From: Alishewanella tabrizica
GTDB lineage: Bacteria > Pseudomonadota > Gammaproteobacteria > Enterobacterales > Alteromonadaceae
Reading direction: 5' to 3'
NCBI RefSeq assembly: GCF_014652375.1
Contig: NZ_BMYR01000008.1
Span: 170,878 to 234,877, forward strand
Length of the DNA: 64,000 nt
Shown here: positions 40,548 to 49,619 of the stretch, one piece after another
Layout of the letters: each line of letters begins with the position of its first letter
How positions within the stretch are numbered: the stretch's first letter is position 1
Translations under genes and position numbers: made by a program
Notes under the pieces: generated by a model
Told to the model about the DNA's origin: nothing
The model's input: only the letters and a program-made list of their open reading frames with translations
Database searches by the model: none

Positions 40548-41201
40548 ATGACGATGACGCATGAAAATCAACCACACTTCTGGCAAGTTACGCCAGATAA
40601 CCAGACTTATACAGAGCTCTGCAATGCTTTGTATGAGCGCGAGCTTGCGCGCTTAGCGCAGTGTCGGGCTGATGAGTTAGCGCTATTGCCCAAACGCTTA
40701 GCCAGTTTACCTTTTTATATCCGGCGAGCCGCCAGCAATATTTTGCAGTATTCCACCGCGTTGGCTCTAGATAGTCAAAATGCGTCATGGTATGCCAAAC
40801 AATATAGTCGTTGCCCAGCCAATAAGCAGCAAGCAGAACCCATCGATCGGTTTTATCGTAAGGCCGCGAAACTGGGATTGATTGTGCCACTGTACGTTGA
40901 AGACAAAACGCTAGAAAGTATTGTGTTAGACAGTGTGGATGAAATTGATCTACTGGAAGAAAAACTTCATTGTAATCAGTATGGTTGGTTTGCTTTTAGC
41001 GGTATGCCGTTACAATCTGAAAACAGTAATATGTTTTTGCTTAAACCTGACAAAACGATAATGACGGCGGCGTGTTGTGGTCATCAATGGCTGAATCTGC
41101 AGAAGAAAGAACCGCGATTACTTGCATTGCGCGAGCTATTACTGGCCAGTCGACTGAATTGGCGTAACTTTGCTAGGCCTCATCTTGGTAAAACGCTATA
41201 A
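40548..41201 (+). CDS. hypothetical protein
   Basis: I do not recognise this 217-residue protein. It has no signal peptide or membrane helix and looks cytoplasmic. It is rich in Leu, Ala, Gln and Arg, with the helical stretch ELCNALYERELARLAQ and a more mixed C-terminal half containing GWFAFSG, MTAACCGHQWLNL and a basic C-terminus. The codon usage resembles that of its neighbours. It precedes ftsB by 66 bases on the same strand but is probably a separate unit. Positional context (between eno and ftsB) is often variable in this group, so it may be lineage-specific. Confidence 0.75.
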   Translation: MTMTHENQPHFWQVTPDNQTYTELCNALYERELARLAQCRADELALLPKRLASLPFYIRRAASNILQYSTALALDSQNASWYAKQYSRCPANKQQAEPIDRFYRKAAKLGLIVPLYVEDKTLESIVLDSVDEIDLLEEKLHCNQYGWFAFSGMPLQSENSNMFLLKPDKTIMTAACCGHQWLNLQKKEPRLLALRELLLASRLNWRNFARPHLGKTL

Positions 41202-41267
41202 ATTAATGCTTTGCAGTCAGCGCTAGACGCTTCATAATAAACTGACAGAGATTACCTGATATCGACT

Positions 41268-41546
41268 ATGCGTATATTAATTGCCGTATTATTGATAACG
41301 TTAGCAGCCTTACAATACCGATTATGGTTTGGTCAGCTTAGTGTTACCGATTACTTAAAACAGCAAGAAGAAATTGCTCAGCAGCAAGCGAGTAATCAAG
41401 AACTGATTAAACGCAACAGAATGTTGTTGGCCGATGTAAATGATTTGCGTCAGGGACAGGAAGCTATTGAAGAGCGTGCTCGCAACGAACTAGGCTTAAT
41501 TGCTGCAGATGAAGTTTTTTTTCGGATAATACCGCGAGATCCATGA
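41268..41546 (+). CDS. ftsB: cell division protein FtsB
   Basis: A bitopic inner-membrane protein of the FtsQLB divisome complex that controls septal peptidoglycan synthesis. The 92 residues comprise a membrane helix (~3–20), a periplasmic coiled coil (~28–65, QQASNQELIKRNRMLLADVN) and the conserved ARNELGLI near 73–80. It overlaps ispD by four bases (ATGA), the E. coli arrangement. Confidence 0.94.
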   Translation: MRILIAVLLITLAALQYRLWFGQLSVTDYLKQQEEIAQQQASNQELIKRNRMLLADVNDLRQGQEAIEERARNELGLIAADEVFFRIIPRDP

Positions 41547-42238
41547 TGCCAATCAATTCGTTTCCCGCTATTTCTGCGGTGATCCCTGCGGCTGGGGTTG
41601 GCCAGCGCATGCAGGCTGATAAGCCAAAACAATACTTGCGGTTGCATGGTAAAACCATTCTTGAGCACAGTATTAAACCGCTGTTTATGCTAGATGCCGT
41701 TAAACATCTGTATTTGGCATTAAGTCCTGATGATCCTTATTTTTCAGCAACGGGCTTAACCGATGAGCGATTGATTCGTGTTGACGGCGGCGCCGAACGC
41801 GTTAACTCTGTACTCAATGCCCTGCAACATATTGACGCCACTGAGACCCCATGGGTTTTAGTGCATGACGCCGCAAGGCCGTTAGTCCGACGTGAGGATA
41901 TTGAACTATTGATTACACGTTGTATGGCGGTTGGCCATGGTGGCATCTTGGCTACGCCGGTGAGAGATACGATGAAGCGTGGATCACAGCTTGTGCAACA
42001 TACCGTCGATCGGCAGCAACTTTGGCATGCGTTAACGCCGCAATTTTTTCCGACAGCATTATTACGTGATTGTATCACTAGAGCCTTGGCTGCAGGCGTA
42101 ACCATCACCGATGAAGCCTCGGCAATCGAGTGGGCTAATGAGCCGGTATTACTCGTAGAAGGTCACAGTGATAATCTCAAAATTACCCGACCGGCAGATT
42201 TACAATTGGCCGCATTTTATCTGGAGCAAAACCGATAA
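41543..42238 (+). CDS. ispD: 2-C-methyl-D-erythritol 4-phosphate cytidylyltransferase
   Basis: Third step of the MEP isoprenoid pathway: couples methylerythritol 4-phosphate to CMP. The 231 residues have the nucleotide-binding [19 protein letters not shown] (written in two parts: [10 protein letters not shown] and KPKQYL) near 12–32 and [11 protein letters not shown] near 104. The first ATG is used here; a second ATG follows directly. It overlaps ftsB and ispF by a few bases. Confidence 0.95.
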   Translation: MMPINSFPAISAVIPAAGVGQRMQADKPKQYLRLHGKTILEHSIKPLFMLDAVKHLYLALSPDDPYFSATGLTDERLIRVDGGAERVNSVLNALQHIDATETPWVLVHDAARPLVRREDIELLITRCMAVGHGGILATPVRDTMKRGSQLVQHTVDRQQLWHALTPQFFPTALLRDCITRALAAGVTITDEASAIEWANEPVLLVEGHSDNLKITRPADLQLAAFYLEQNR

Positions 42239-42717
42239 TGACAATACGAATTGGTCATGGCTTTGATGTGCATGCTTTTGGTGGCGATGGCCCTGTGACA
42301 TTAGGCGGTGTAAAAATTGACTATGAACAAGGCTTATTAGCGCACTCTGACGGCGATGTTGTGTTACATGCCCTCTCTGATGCCTTATTAGGCGCTGTTG
42401 CCCTAGGCGACATAGGACACCATTTTCCTGACACCGATGCCGCGTATCACGGTATCGACAGTAGAATTCTATTACGTAAAGTGTTTGCAGAGGTACAACA
42501 ACGCAGCTACCACATAGGTAATGTTGATATTACTATTATGGCACAAGCCCCCAAGATGGCTCCGCACATTGATGCGATGCGCCAGTGTATTGCGATTGAT
42601 CTGAATTGCGCCCTGTCCCAAGTTAATGTAAAAGCGACCACGACGGAAAAGCTCGGTTTTGTTGGTCGTAAAGAAGGTATTGCAGTAGAAGCGGTGGTAC
42701 TGTTATGTCAGAAATAA
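42238..42717 (+). CDS. ispF: 2-C-methyl-D-erythritol 2,4-cyclodiphosphate synthase
   Basis: Fifth step of the MEP pathway, forming the cyclic diphosphate with release of CMP. The 159 residues match the family. Metal ligands are in [10 protein letters not shown] (D8, H10), with [20 protein letters not shown] near 34–53. The TAATG overlap with ispD keeps the two steps in one transcript. Confidence 0.96.
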   Translation: MTIRIGHGFDVHAFGGDGPVTLGGVKIDYEQGLLAHSDGDVVLHALSDALLGAVALGDIGHHFPDTDAAYHGIDSRILLRKVFAEVQQRSYHIGNVDITIMAQAPKMAPHIDAMRQCIAIDLNCALSQVNVKATTTEKLGFVGRKEGIAVEAVVLLCQK

Positions 42718-42753
42718 TGCATAGTACTGTTAGCATAACGAGTTCTTTGCAGC

Positions 42754-43848
42754 ATGGATAAAACAACGATGGATACGCCATTTACCGCGCAGTCGGGGAA
42801 TTTACTTGAACACTATCCGTTAGCGCATTTGTACGGTCAGCCGACTATACAAGCGCGGATCCGGGCAGTACCTGCTGATTTTCAGGTTGTTGAGACCTTA
42901 AACTTTCAGCCCAGTGGCGCCGGAGAACATGTATTACTGCACATTGAAAAAACAGGACAAAATACTCAATTCATTGCGCGTGAGTTAGCGCGCTTAACGG
43001 GGTTGCGTGTACGGGACATTAGCTTTGCTGGCCTAAAAGATCGCCATGCTGTTACCCGACAATGGTTTTGTTTTAAATGGCCCATTAAAGCCGAGTTACG
43101 GTGGCAAGATTGGCAGATTGAAGGTGCAACGGTATTGCACGTCGTTCGGCATTTTCGCAAATTACGGCTTGGGGCGTTAAAGCAAAATCAGTTTACTATT
43201 CGATTAAGTCAAGTGTCCGATCCGCAAGCACTGCTAGATAGATTAGCGCTTGTGCAGGCAGGTGTTCCCAATTATTTTGGTGAGCAACGCTTTGGTATTG
43301 AGGGTGGGAATTTGCACTTAGCTGAACGATTGTTTGCCGGTGAAAGTATTGCAGACAGAAAAATTCGTGGTTTAGCGTTATCGGCTAGTCGTTCATTTTT
43401 ATTTAATCAGGTGCTTAGCGCACGAATTACGCAACAGTATTTCACAACGCTATTAGCCGGTGATGTGGTGCAACTGGATGGTTCAGGCTCTATTTTTGCG
43501 GTGCATGAGGTGGATGAATTACTAAGCCAGCGGCTGCAAGACACTGATCTGCATATTACCGCACCGCTGGTGGGCGAGGGTAATAATATGGTTAGCGCTG
43601 ATGCAGCAGCGTTTGAGCAAGCGGTTATTGCCGCTTGGTCACATTGGCAAACAGGGTTACAAGCGTTACGGGTGCAAGCAGGGCGAAGAAGTATCAGAGT
43701 GCTCCCGCAGCAGCTTCAGGCTGAGATTGAAGACGATAGCGTTATTTTACGATTTGCCTTACCCGCAGGCTGCTTTGCCACCAGTGTGTTAAGGGAATTA
43801 GTCTCGTACCGCGACAGTGCCCGCGAACTCGCCCAAATGGAGTCTTAA
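42754..43848 (+). CDS. truD: tRNA pseudouridine(13) synthase TruD
   Basis: Isomerises U13 of certain tRNAs, notably tRNA-Glu. The 364-residue protein has the catalytic Asp in SFAGLKDRHAVTRQWF (D96) and the TruD insertion domain in the middle (~155–300). The first ATG is at 42754; a second six codons later is a possible start. It is followed directly by surE, the conserved truD–surE–pcm order. Confidence 0.95.
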   Translation: MDKTTMDTPFTAQSGNLLEHYPLAHLYGQPTIQARIRAVPADFQVVETLNFQPSGAGEHVLLHIEKTGQNTQFIARELARLTGLRVRDISFAGLKDRHAVTRQWFCFKWPIKAELRWQDWQIEGATVLHVVRHFRKLRLGALKQNQFTIRLSQVSDPQALLDRLALVQAGVPNYFGEQRFGIEGGNLHLAERLFAGESIADRKIRGLALSASRSFLFNQVLSARITQQYFTTLLAGDVVQLDGSGSIFAVHEVDELLSQRLQDTDLHITAPLVGEGNNMVSADAAAFEQAVIAAWSHWQTGLQALRVQAGRRSIRVLPQQLQAEIEDDSVILRFALPAGCFATSVLRELVSYRDSARELAQMES

Positions 43849-44601
43849 ATGCGAATATTATTAAGCAATGATGATGGGGTTTATGCCCGTGGTATTCAAG
43901 TGCTGCACCAAGCCCTAATGCAATTAGCCGAGGTCACGACCGTTGGCCCTGATCGAAACTGCAGTGGCGCCAGTAATTCTCTCACCCTGCTCAATCCGCT
44001 ACGGACGCAAACACTGGAGAATGGCTTTATTGCCGTTAATGGCACGCCAACCGATTGTGTGCACCTTGCCATTAGTCAGTTGTTACCTTTTACCCCAGAC
44101 TTGGTGGTGGCGGGGATTAACCATGGTGCCAATTTGGGCGATGATGTACTGTATTCTGGTACTGTTGCAGCCGCCACGGAAGGGCGACATCTCGGTCTGC
44201 CTGCAATAGCGGTGTCATTAGCAGGCCACGATGAACAGCACTTTGCCACTGCGGCCCATGTTACCGTTGAAGTGATTCGTAAACTGCAAGCGCATCCGTT
44301 ACCTGCTGATCAAATCCTCAATATAAATGTGCCAGCCATTCCGCTGAGTGAGTTAAAAGGCATTCAGGTAACGCGTTTAGGCCGGCGACATAAAGCCGAG
44401 ACCATGAGCAGTGCAATCGATCCCTGGGGACGTAAAATTTATTGGTATGGTGCGTTGGGACCAGAATTAGATGCAGGGGAAGGCACAGATTTTTATGCCA
44501 TTGCAAATGGTTACGCCTCTATTACACCGTTACATGTCGATATGTCTGCTTATAAAAGTATGGAAACGTTGGCAACGTGGCTTGATGGGATCCGTTTATA
44601 G
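43849..44601 (+). CDS. surE: 5'/3'-nucleotidase SurE
   Basis: A metal-dependent phosphatase that removes phosphate from nucleoside monophosphates and short polyphosphate. The 250 residues open with [10 protein letters not shown] (metal-binding NDDG) and include [12 protein letters not shown] near 103–114. It starts right after truD, and pcm follows 2 bases after its stop. The surE–pcm–nlpD–rpoS cluster is tied to stationary phase. Confidence 0.96.
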   Translation: MRILLSNDDGVYARGIQVLHQALMQLAEVTTVGPDRNCSGASNSLTLLNPLRTQTLENGFIAVNGTPTDCVHLAISQLLPFTPDLVVAGINHGANLGDDVLYSGTVAAATEGRHLGLPAIAVSLAGHDEQHFATAAHVTVEVIRKLQAHPLPADQILNINVPAIPLSELKGIQVTRLGRRHKAETMSSAIDPWGRKIYWYGALGPELDAGEGTDFYAIANGYASITPLHVDMSAYKSMETLATWLDGIRL

Positions 44602-44603
44602 TT

Positions 44604-45242
44604 ATGGCGGTGGTAACGTCTCGAAGTGCTCAGGTGTTGGCACAGAAATTACAAAGCGAAGGGATCCGAGACGCGAACGTGTTATCCGCCATAGCGCTGA
44701 CCCCTCGACACTTATTTGTTGAGCCCGTACTTGCGCATAAAGCATATGAAAATACCGCGTTGCCCATTGGTCAGGGGCAGACCATTTCTCAACCTTATAT
44801 CGTGGCAAGAATGACAGAATTGCTACTTCAAGGTGGCAGTTGTGGCAAAGTGCTAGAAATTGGCACGGGTTCTGGTTATCAAACGGCCATTTTAGCGCGT
44901 CTATTTAGCCACGTGTGCACCGTAGAGCGCATCAAATCGTTACAATTCCAAGCGAAGCGGCGATTACAACAGCAAGATTTACATAATGTCTCGATGAAAC
45001 ATGGCGATGGTTGGCAAGGATGGTTAAGTAAAGCCCCGTTTGATAGCATTATTGTTACCGCCGCGCCAGTTGACGTGCCGCAAGCGTTATTGGAACAATT
45101 GACCGATGGCGGGCGCTTGGTGATCCCCGTAGGTTCAGAGCAACAAGTCTTAAGGGTATATCAGCGTCACGCTGAACAATGGCATAGTCAAGATATAGAA
45201 ACTGTGCGTTTTGTCCCTTTAGTACCGGGTGCTTTGGCATAA
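44604..45242 (+). CDS. pcm: protein-L-isoaspartate O-methyltransferase
   Basis: Methylates isoaspartyl residues in aged proteins with S-adenosylmethionine, allowing repair. The 212 residues show [19 protein letters not shown] and the SAM-binding [15 protein letters not shown] near 85–99. It is translated with surE and precedes the DUF368 gene by 20 bases. Confidence 0.95.
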   Translation: MAVVTSRSAQVLAQKLQSEGIRDANVLSAIALTPRHLFVEPVLAHKAYENTALPIGQGQTISQPYIVARMTELLLQGGSCGKVLEIGTGSGYQTAILARLFSHVCTVERIKSLQFQAKRRLQQQDLHNVSMKHGDGWQGWLSKAPFDSIIVTAAPVDVPQALLEQLTDGGRLVIPVGSEQQVLRVYQRHAEQWHSQDIETVRFVPLVPGALA

Positions 45243-45262
45243 TATCAACTTTCAGGAAGTGT

Positions 45263-46183
45263 ATGAACTATTTACAATGGATGATTAAAGGCATGGCGAT
45301 GGGCGCGGCCGATGTGGTGCCTGGGGTATCAGGAGGGACATTAGCGTTTATTTTAGGCATTTATGATCGCTTGCTCAATGCCATTAGCGCGTTTAATGGT
45401 AAGGCAGTGCAACTGGTGTTTAAAGGTCGCTTTCAACTGTTTTGGCAACACATTGATGGGACTTTTTTGGTCTGTTTATTTACCGGTATTTTGCTGAGTA
45501 TTTTTTCACTAGCATCGGGAATCAGTTGGTTATTAGAACATCGACCTGTGCCTTTATGGGCGTTTTTTAATGGCCTTATGCTTACCGCGTTGCCATTTTT
45601 ACTGCGGGCAGTAAACTGGACCTTATGGCGTAGCGTGTTGTTTGTGATAGGCATTGCGTTCGCTATTGCGATTGGCATGTTGGCACCTGTGCAAGTACAG
45701 CCAGCCAGTTGGATGTTTTTTATCGCTGGAGCCATTGCCATCTGCGCTATGATTTTACCCGGCATTTCAGGTAGTTTTATTCTGTTAGTCTCTGGGATGT
45801 ATGCGCCAGTGATTTTGGCGGTGCGTGAACTGCAGCTCAGCGTTTTATTATTGTTTACTTCAGGTTGTGTTGTTGGTTTATTGAGTTTTTCGCACTTTCT
45901 TAAATGGCTATTACAACGTTACCATGATGCCACTTTAGCGCTATTAACGGGAGTTGTGGTAGGGGCGATGTATCGACTGTGGCCTTGGCAGCAAGGTACA
46001 ACCATGTATAGCCCAAGTGATTACGCAACAATGTTTGGGCAGCATGATGTATTGTTAGCGACGGGCTGTTTTATTGTAGCGATTGGCGTGATGTTGTTGT
46101 TATTAAACTTAGAAAAATGGCTAGGACAAACAACAGAGAACACGTCCGTAATGGCTGCAACACAGCAACAGAATAAGGAGTAA
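45263..46183 (+). CDS. DUF368 family membrane protein
   Basis: A 306-residue inner-membrane protein with about eight hydrophobic segments and the repeated motif GxxxGxVPGxSGG: AADVVPGVSGGT near 13–24 and ILPGISGSF near 167–175. DUF368 proteins are also known as PopT/UptA-type undecaprenyl-phosphate flippase candidates, so it may recycle the lipid carrier for wall and surface polymers; assignment to that role is inference. It sits between pcm and nlpD; AAGGAG at its end serves as the nlpD ribosome-binding site. Confidence 0.9.
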   Translation: MNYLQWMIKGMAMGAADVVPGVSGGTLAFILGIYDRLLNAISAFNGKAVQLVFKGRFQLFWQHIDGTFLVCLFTGILLSIFSLASGISWLLEHRPVPLWAFFNGLMLTALPFLLRAVNWTLWRSVLFVIGIAFAIAIGMLAPVQVQPASWMFFIAGAIAICAMILPGISGSFILLVSGMYAPVILAVRELQLSVLLLFTSGCVVGLLSFSHFLKWLLQRYHDATLALLTGVVVGAMYRLWPWQQGTTMYSPSDYATMFGQHDVLLATGCFIVAIGVMLLLLNLEKWLGQTTENTSVMAATQQQNKE

Positions 46184-46186
46184 TCT

Positions 46187-47053
46187 ATTATTGGTCCAAT
46201 ACGATCGGTAAAGCAACATACCTTCGGTGCTGTAAGCTACATTGGGCTTGCAACGCTGGTATTTATGGTATTGCTAACTGGTTGTGCTGGTCGCTCTACC
46301 CCCGCTCCCGTTACCACGCTGGAACTCAGAAAGCAGCAACATCAACAGCAGCAAGCGCGTTTAACGAATAGTCGTTATGTGGTGCAGCGTGGTGACACAC
46401 TTTATTCTATCGCTTTTCGTTCCGGTCAAGATTTTCGGACCTTAGCGGCGCGCAATAATATTCGTGCGCCCTATACCATTTTTCCAGGTCAAGTCATTCA
46501 ATTGCAACCGGCTTCTGCCAACGTAAACTCGAGTATTGCGACGAGAACGGTGGTTACTGGTAGTCGTGAGAATAGCGCAAATACAACTAAACCAGTTGCG
46601 GCTTCTCCGCAAAACGGTTATGGTCAAGTACGTTCAGCGCCCGTATCACGTGAATCAGCGCAACCTTCACCACTGAATACTGGGCGGGTTAATTGGCAGT
46701 GGCCAGTTCGAGGTCAAATTTTAGCGCGGTTTTCCAGTGCCGAGCAGGGCAATAAAGGCGTTGATATTGGGGGCCGAGATGGCAGCCGTATCAACGCGGC
46801 TGCGGATGGGCAGGTTGTCTACGCCGGCAATGCATTGCGAGGTTATGGTAACTTAATTATCATAAAGCATAACGATGATTATCTGAGCGCTTATGCCCAT
46901 AATAAGCGTATTTTGGTAAAAGAACGGCAAAACGTAAAAGCGGGACAACAAATAGCTGAAATGGGTGATACCGATGCTGCGAGTACCCGATTACACTTTG
47001 AGATCAGATTCCGAGGTCAATCTGTTGATCCACTCAGGTATCTGCCAAAGTAA
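46187..47053 (+). CDS. nlpD: lipoprotein NlpD (amidase activator), probable ATT start
   Basis: NlpD activates the amidase AmiC at the septum. It is an outer-membrane lipoprotein with LysM (YVVQRGDTLYSIAF) and a degenerate M23 domain: KGVDIGG lacks the zinc His, so it should not cut peptidoglycan itself. The first ATG (46265) gives MVLLTGC, too short for a signal peptide. Reading upstream, the frame is open to the DUF368 stop and contains no ATG, GTG or TTG. An ATT at 46187 lies six bases after a perfect AAGGAG (46175–46180). It gives a proper n-region (Arg6, Lys9), an h-region and lipobox LTGC with Cys33. I therefore call a rare ATT start; ATT at 46190 is the next choice. 288 residues. Confidence 0.85.
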   Translation: MIGPIRSVKQHTFGAVSYIGLATLVFMVLLTGCAGRSTPAPVTTLELRKQQHQQQQARLTNSRYVVQRGDTLYSIAFRSGQDFRTLAARNNIRAPYTIFPGQVIQLQPASANVNSSIATRTVVTGSRENSANTTKPVAASPQNGYGQVRSAPVSRESAQPSPLNTGRVNWQWPVRGQILARFSSAEQGNKGVDIGGRDGSRINAAADGQVVYAGNALRGYGNLIIIKHNDDYLSAYAHNKRILVKERQNVKAGQQIAEMGDTDAASTRLHFEIRFRGQSVDPLRYLPK

Positions 47054-47169
47054 AGACGAAAATAATTAATGTTAAAAACGATAACTCAGATTAAAAAAAA
47101 AACTAAAAATCGATGATCACTTGCATGGAAGCAAAGGCGTGCAGTTAAGCATGGACTGAGTAGGGGAGA

Positions 47170-48165
47170 ATGGATATGGCAACAAAAGACAATGGTCAGG
47201 CAGAGTTTAAAGAAGACGAATTAGTTGAAGACAGTATTTTATCTGACGACGACTTAGATCCCGAATTGATGGAGCTGTCAGTCGATGAGGGGATAGAAGA
47301 TGAGCTATTTGTAAAAGATGATAGCCAAAAAACCATGGACGCTACCCAGATTTACTTGGGTGAAATTGGTTTTTCTCCGCTACTCTCTGCTGAAGAAGAG
47401 GTATATTTTTCTAGGTTAGCGTTAAAAGGCGATAAAAATGCCAGGAAACGCATGATCGTCAGTAATTTGCGGTTAGTGGTGAAAATTGCACGACGTTACA
47501 TTAATCGCGGTTTAGCGCTATTGGATCTTATCGAAGAAGGTAATTTAGGCCTGATCCGAGCGGTTGAGAAATTCGATCCAGAACGCGGTTTTCGTTTTTC
47601 TACCTATGCTACATGGTGGATCCGTCAAACTATTGAGCGGGCGATTATGAATCAAACCCGCACGATTCGTTTACCCATACATGTGGTGAAAGAGCTAAAT
47701 ATTTATTTACGGGCTGCGCGCGAACTCTCACAAAAACTTGATCATGAACCTTCAGCTGAAGAAATTGCTGCTGCGTTAGATAAACCTGTTGAAGATGTTC
47801 GTAAGATGCTCAAATTAAATGAGAAAATTACGTCTGTTGATACGCCCGTAGCTGGTAACACTGAAAAACAATTATTAGATGTTATTGCTGATGATAAAGA
47901 GCTTGGTCCTGAACTGGAATTACAAGACGCCGATATTCGACAGCATCTTGTAATTTGGCTGGGAGAGTTAAATCCAAAACAGCGAGAAGTGTTAGCCCGG
48001 CGTTTTGGATTGCTTGGCTATGAGCCTTCAACGTTGGAAGATGTTGGCCATGAAATTGGCTTAACCCGAGAGCGCGTGCGTCAGATACAAGTAGAGGCAT
48101 TACGTCGTTTGCGGGAAATTGTGACCCATCAAGGCTTGAATATTGAAACACTGTTTCAAGAATAA
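47170..48165 (+). CDS. rpoS: RNA polymerase sigma factor RpoS
   Basis: The general stress and stationary-phase sigma factor. The 331 residues match E. coli (330). An acidic N-terminus (residues ~8–50) precedes region 1.2 ([21 protein letters not shown]), region 2 ([20 protein letters not shown] ... [15 protein letters not shown]), region 3 and region 4 ([10 protein letters not shown] ... [20 protein letters not shown]). It follows nlpD by 116 bases; in relatives its main promoter lies inside nlpD. GGGGAGA lies before the start. MATKDN, two codons later, is a possible alternative start. Confidence 0.97.
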   Translation: MDMATKDNGQAEFKEDELVEDSILSDDDLDPELMELSVDEGIEDELFVKDDSQKTMDATQIYLGEIGFSPLLSAEEEVYFSRLALKGDKNARKRMIVSNLRLVVKIARRYINRGLALLDLIEEGNLGLIRAVEKFDPERGFRFSTYATWWIRQTIERAIMNQTRTIRLPIHVVKELNIYLRAARELSQKLDHEPSAEEIAAALDKPVEDVRKMLKLNEKITSVDTPVAGNTEKQLLDVIADDKELGPELELQDADIRQHLVIWLGELNPKQREVLARRFGLLGYEPSTLEDVGHEIGLTRERVRQIQVEALRRLREIVTHQGLNIETLFQE

Positions 48166-48245
48166 GTGCGAGTGACACCTGTAATCAATTTTCTGTGAGC
48201 GCGTGTTATACGCTATTTGCGTTAGGTTTTTGGTGTATTGTGTAC

Positions 48246-48281
48246 ACTGCCAGCCTGTTGTCGTGGCAACAGGCTGGCAGT
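48246..48281. terminator. long hairpin after rpoS
   Basis: ACTGCCAGCCTGTTG (48246–48260), loop TCGTGG, CAACAGGCTGGCAGT (48267–48281) forms a perfect 15-bp stem about 80 bases past the rpoS stop. No T run follows, so it may be a stability or attenuation hairpin or a repeat rather than a simple terminator. Confidence 0.5.
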
Positions 48282-48397
48282 AAGCACGTTAAATTCTAAA
48301 ACACTGTTACTCCGTACCTCTCTTGGCGGCAGGTAAAGTGCGCCATACATTTCCTTACCAACATGCTTAAATTTGGGCTAACTTATTAACGCCTAGA

Positions 48398-48418
48398 CGA
48401 CGCTGTGATATAGCGTCG
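48398..48418. other. hairpin downstream of benE
   Basis: CGACGCT (48398–48404) pairs with AGCGTCG (48412–48418), 20 bases past the benE stop on the minus strand. It has no clear T tail. The rest of 48282–48437 holds no gene that I can support. Confidence 0.4.
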
Positions 48419-48437
48419 AACAACCACGTATCTTATG

Positions 48438-49601
48438 TTATTGACGGCGAACACGCTGCACGAGCAATGCGAGCACGCCAGCTACCAAACCCCAAAACGC
48501 CGAAGCAATCCCAAAAAAACTTGCGCCAGAAGCGGTTACCAATAACGTGATCACCGCGGCATCGCGATATTCTGGATCTGCGGTGGTGGCTTGTAGGTTT
48601 GTTGCAATCGTGCTGATGAGGGCAAGCCCAGCTAACGCAGCGACCATGGCGTGCGGAAAGGCCGCAAACAGTGCGACAACGGTAGCGCCAGCAAGTCCCG
48701 CCAACAAATAAAACACCCCCGCAGCGATACCCGCAATATAACGTTTAGTTGGATTGGCATGGGCTTCACTACCACTGCATATGGCTGCGGTAATTGCCGC
48801 AAGGTTAATTGAAAATGCCCCAAAAGGGGCGAGTAATAGGGTACTTAATGCAGTACCCGTGATCAGAGGGGAAACGGGTGTGTCATAGCCACTGGTGCGT
48901 AACACCGCTACGCCTGGAATATTTTGTGACGCCATCGTCACCAACAACAACGGTAAGCCCACCCCAAGCATTGCCGTTAGTGAAAAGTCAGGGCTCACCC
49001 AGACAGGCGTTGCCAAACTTAAGGTAACGCCAGACAAGTCGAGATTTCCAGCAACAATAACGGTAATCACACCGCTAAGTAGAACCAATAAAATAGCGTA
49101 ACGCGGGCTGAGCGCTTTTGCGACTAAATAAGTAAGACACATAACGCTGACTAACACGAGTTCTTGTTGCATTGCACTGAAGATGGCTAAACCAAACTGT
49201 AATAAAATACCGGCTAGCATGGCACTGGCTAAAGGCAAGGGGAGTAATTTGGTTAAACGATCAAACATGCCCGTTAAACCTATGACTACGCCCAATATCG
49301 CGGTAAAAATAAAGACCCCGGTTGCTTCAGCCAGCGTTAACCCTTGTAAACTGGTGGCCAGCAAAGCGGCACCAGGGGTTGACCACGCGGTAATAACAGG
49401 GGCTTTATAATACCACGATAGGCCTATACACGTGATGGCCATGCCAATACCCAAGGCTAATAGCCAAGAAGCCATGATTTCGTTGCTTGCCCCTGCAGCC
49501 GCTGCGGCTTGAAAAACAATAGCGACAGAACTGGCAAAGCCAACGAGTACCGCAACAAAGCCTGCCACGATAGCAGATAGACTCAAATCCTTCTGTATCA
49601 T
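48438..49601 (-). CDS. benE: BenE family benzoate/H+ symporter-like transporter
   Basis: An inner-membrane transporter of 387 residues with about 12 hydrophobic segments. The N-terminus DLSLSAIVAGFVAVLVGFASSVAI (given as DLSLSAIVAGF and VAVLVGFASSVAI) and ITAWSTPGAALLA near 70–82 are typical of the BenE family, as is FGAFSINLAAITAAICSG near 260. BenE imports benzoate in Acinetobacter; many family members have no tested substrate, so the exact substrate here is open. It lies 18 bases downstream of mutS on the same strand, with no aromatic-degradation genes nearby. Confidence 0.88.
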   Translation of the reverse strand: MIQKDLSLSAIVAGFVAVLVGFASSVAIVFQAAAAAGASNEIMASWLLALGIGMAITCIGLSWYYKAPVITAWSTPGAALLATSLQGLTLAEATGVFIFTAILGVVIGLTGMFDRLTKLLPLPLASAMLAGILLQFGLAIFSAMQQELVLVSVMCLTYLVAKALSPRYAILLVLLSGVITVIVAGNLDLSGVTLSLATPVWVSPDFSLTAMLGVGLPLLLVTMASQNIPGVAVLRTSGYDTPVSPLITGTALSTLLLAPFGAFSINLAAITAAICSGSEAHANPTKRYIAGIAAGVFYLLAGLAGATVVALFAAFPHAMVAALAGLALISTIATNLQATTADPEYRDAAVITLLVTASGASFFGIASAFWGLVAGVLALLVQRVRRQ

Positions 49602-49619
49602 AAAGATATCCTTACGCGA

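Noticed and set aside
46265..47053. nlpD starting at the first ATG
   Set aside because: It leaves only MVLLTG before the lipobox Cys, too short for lipoprotein export; the ATT start behind AAGGAG fits better.
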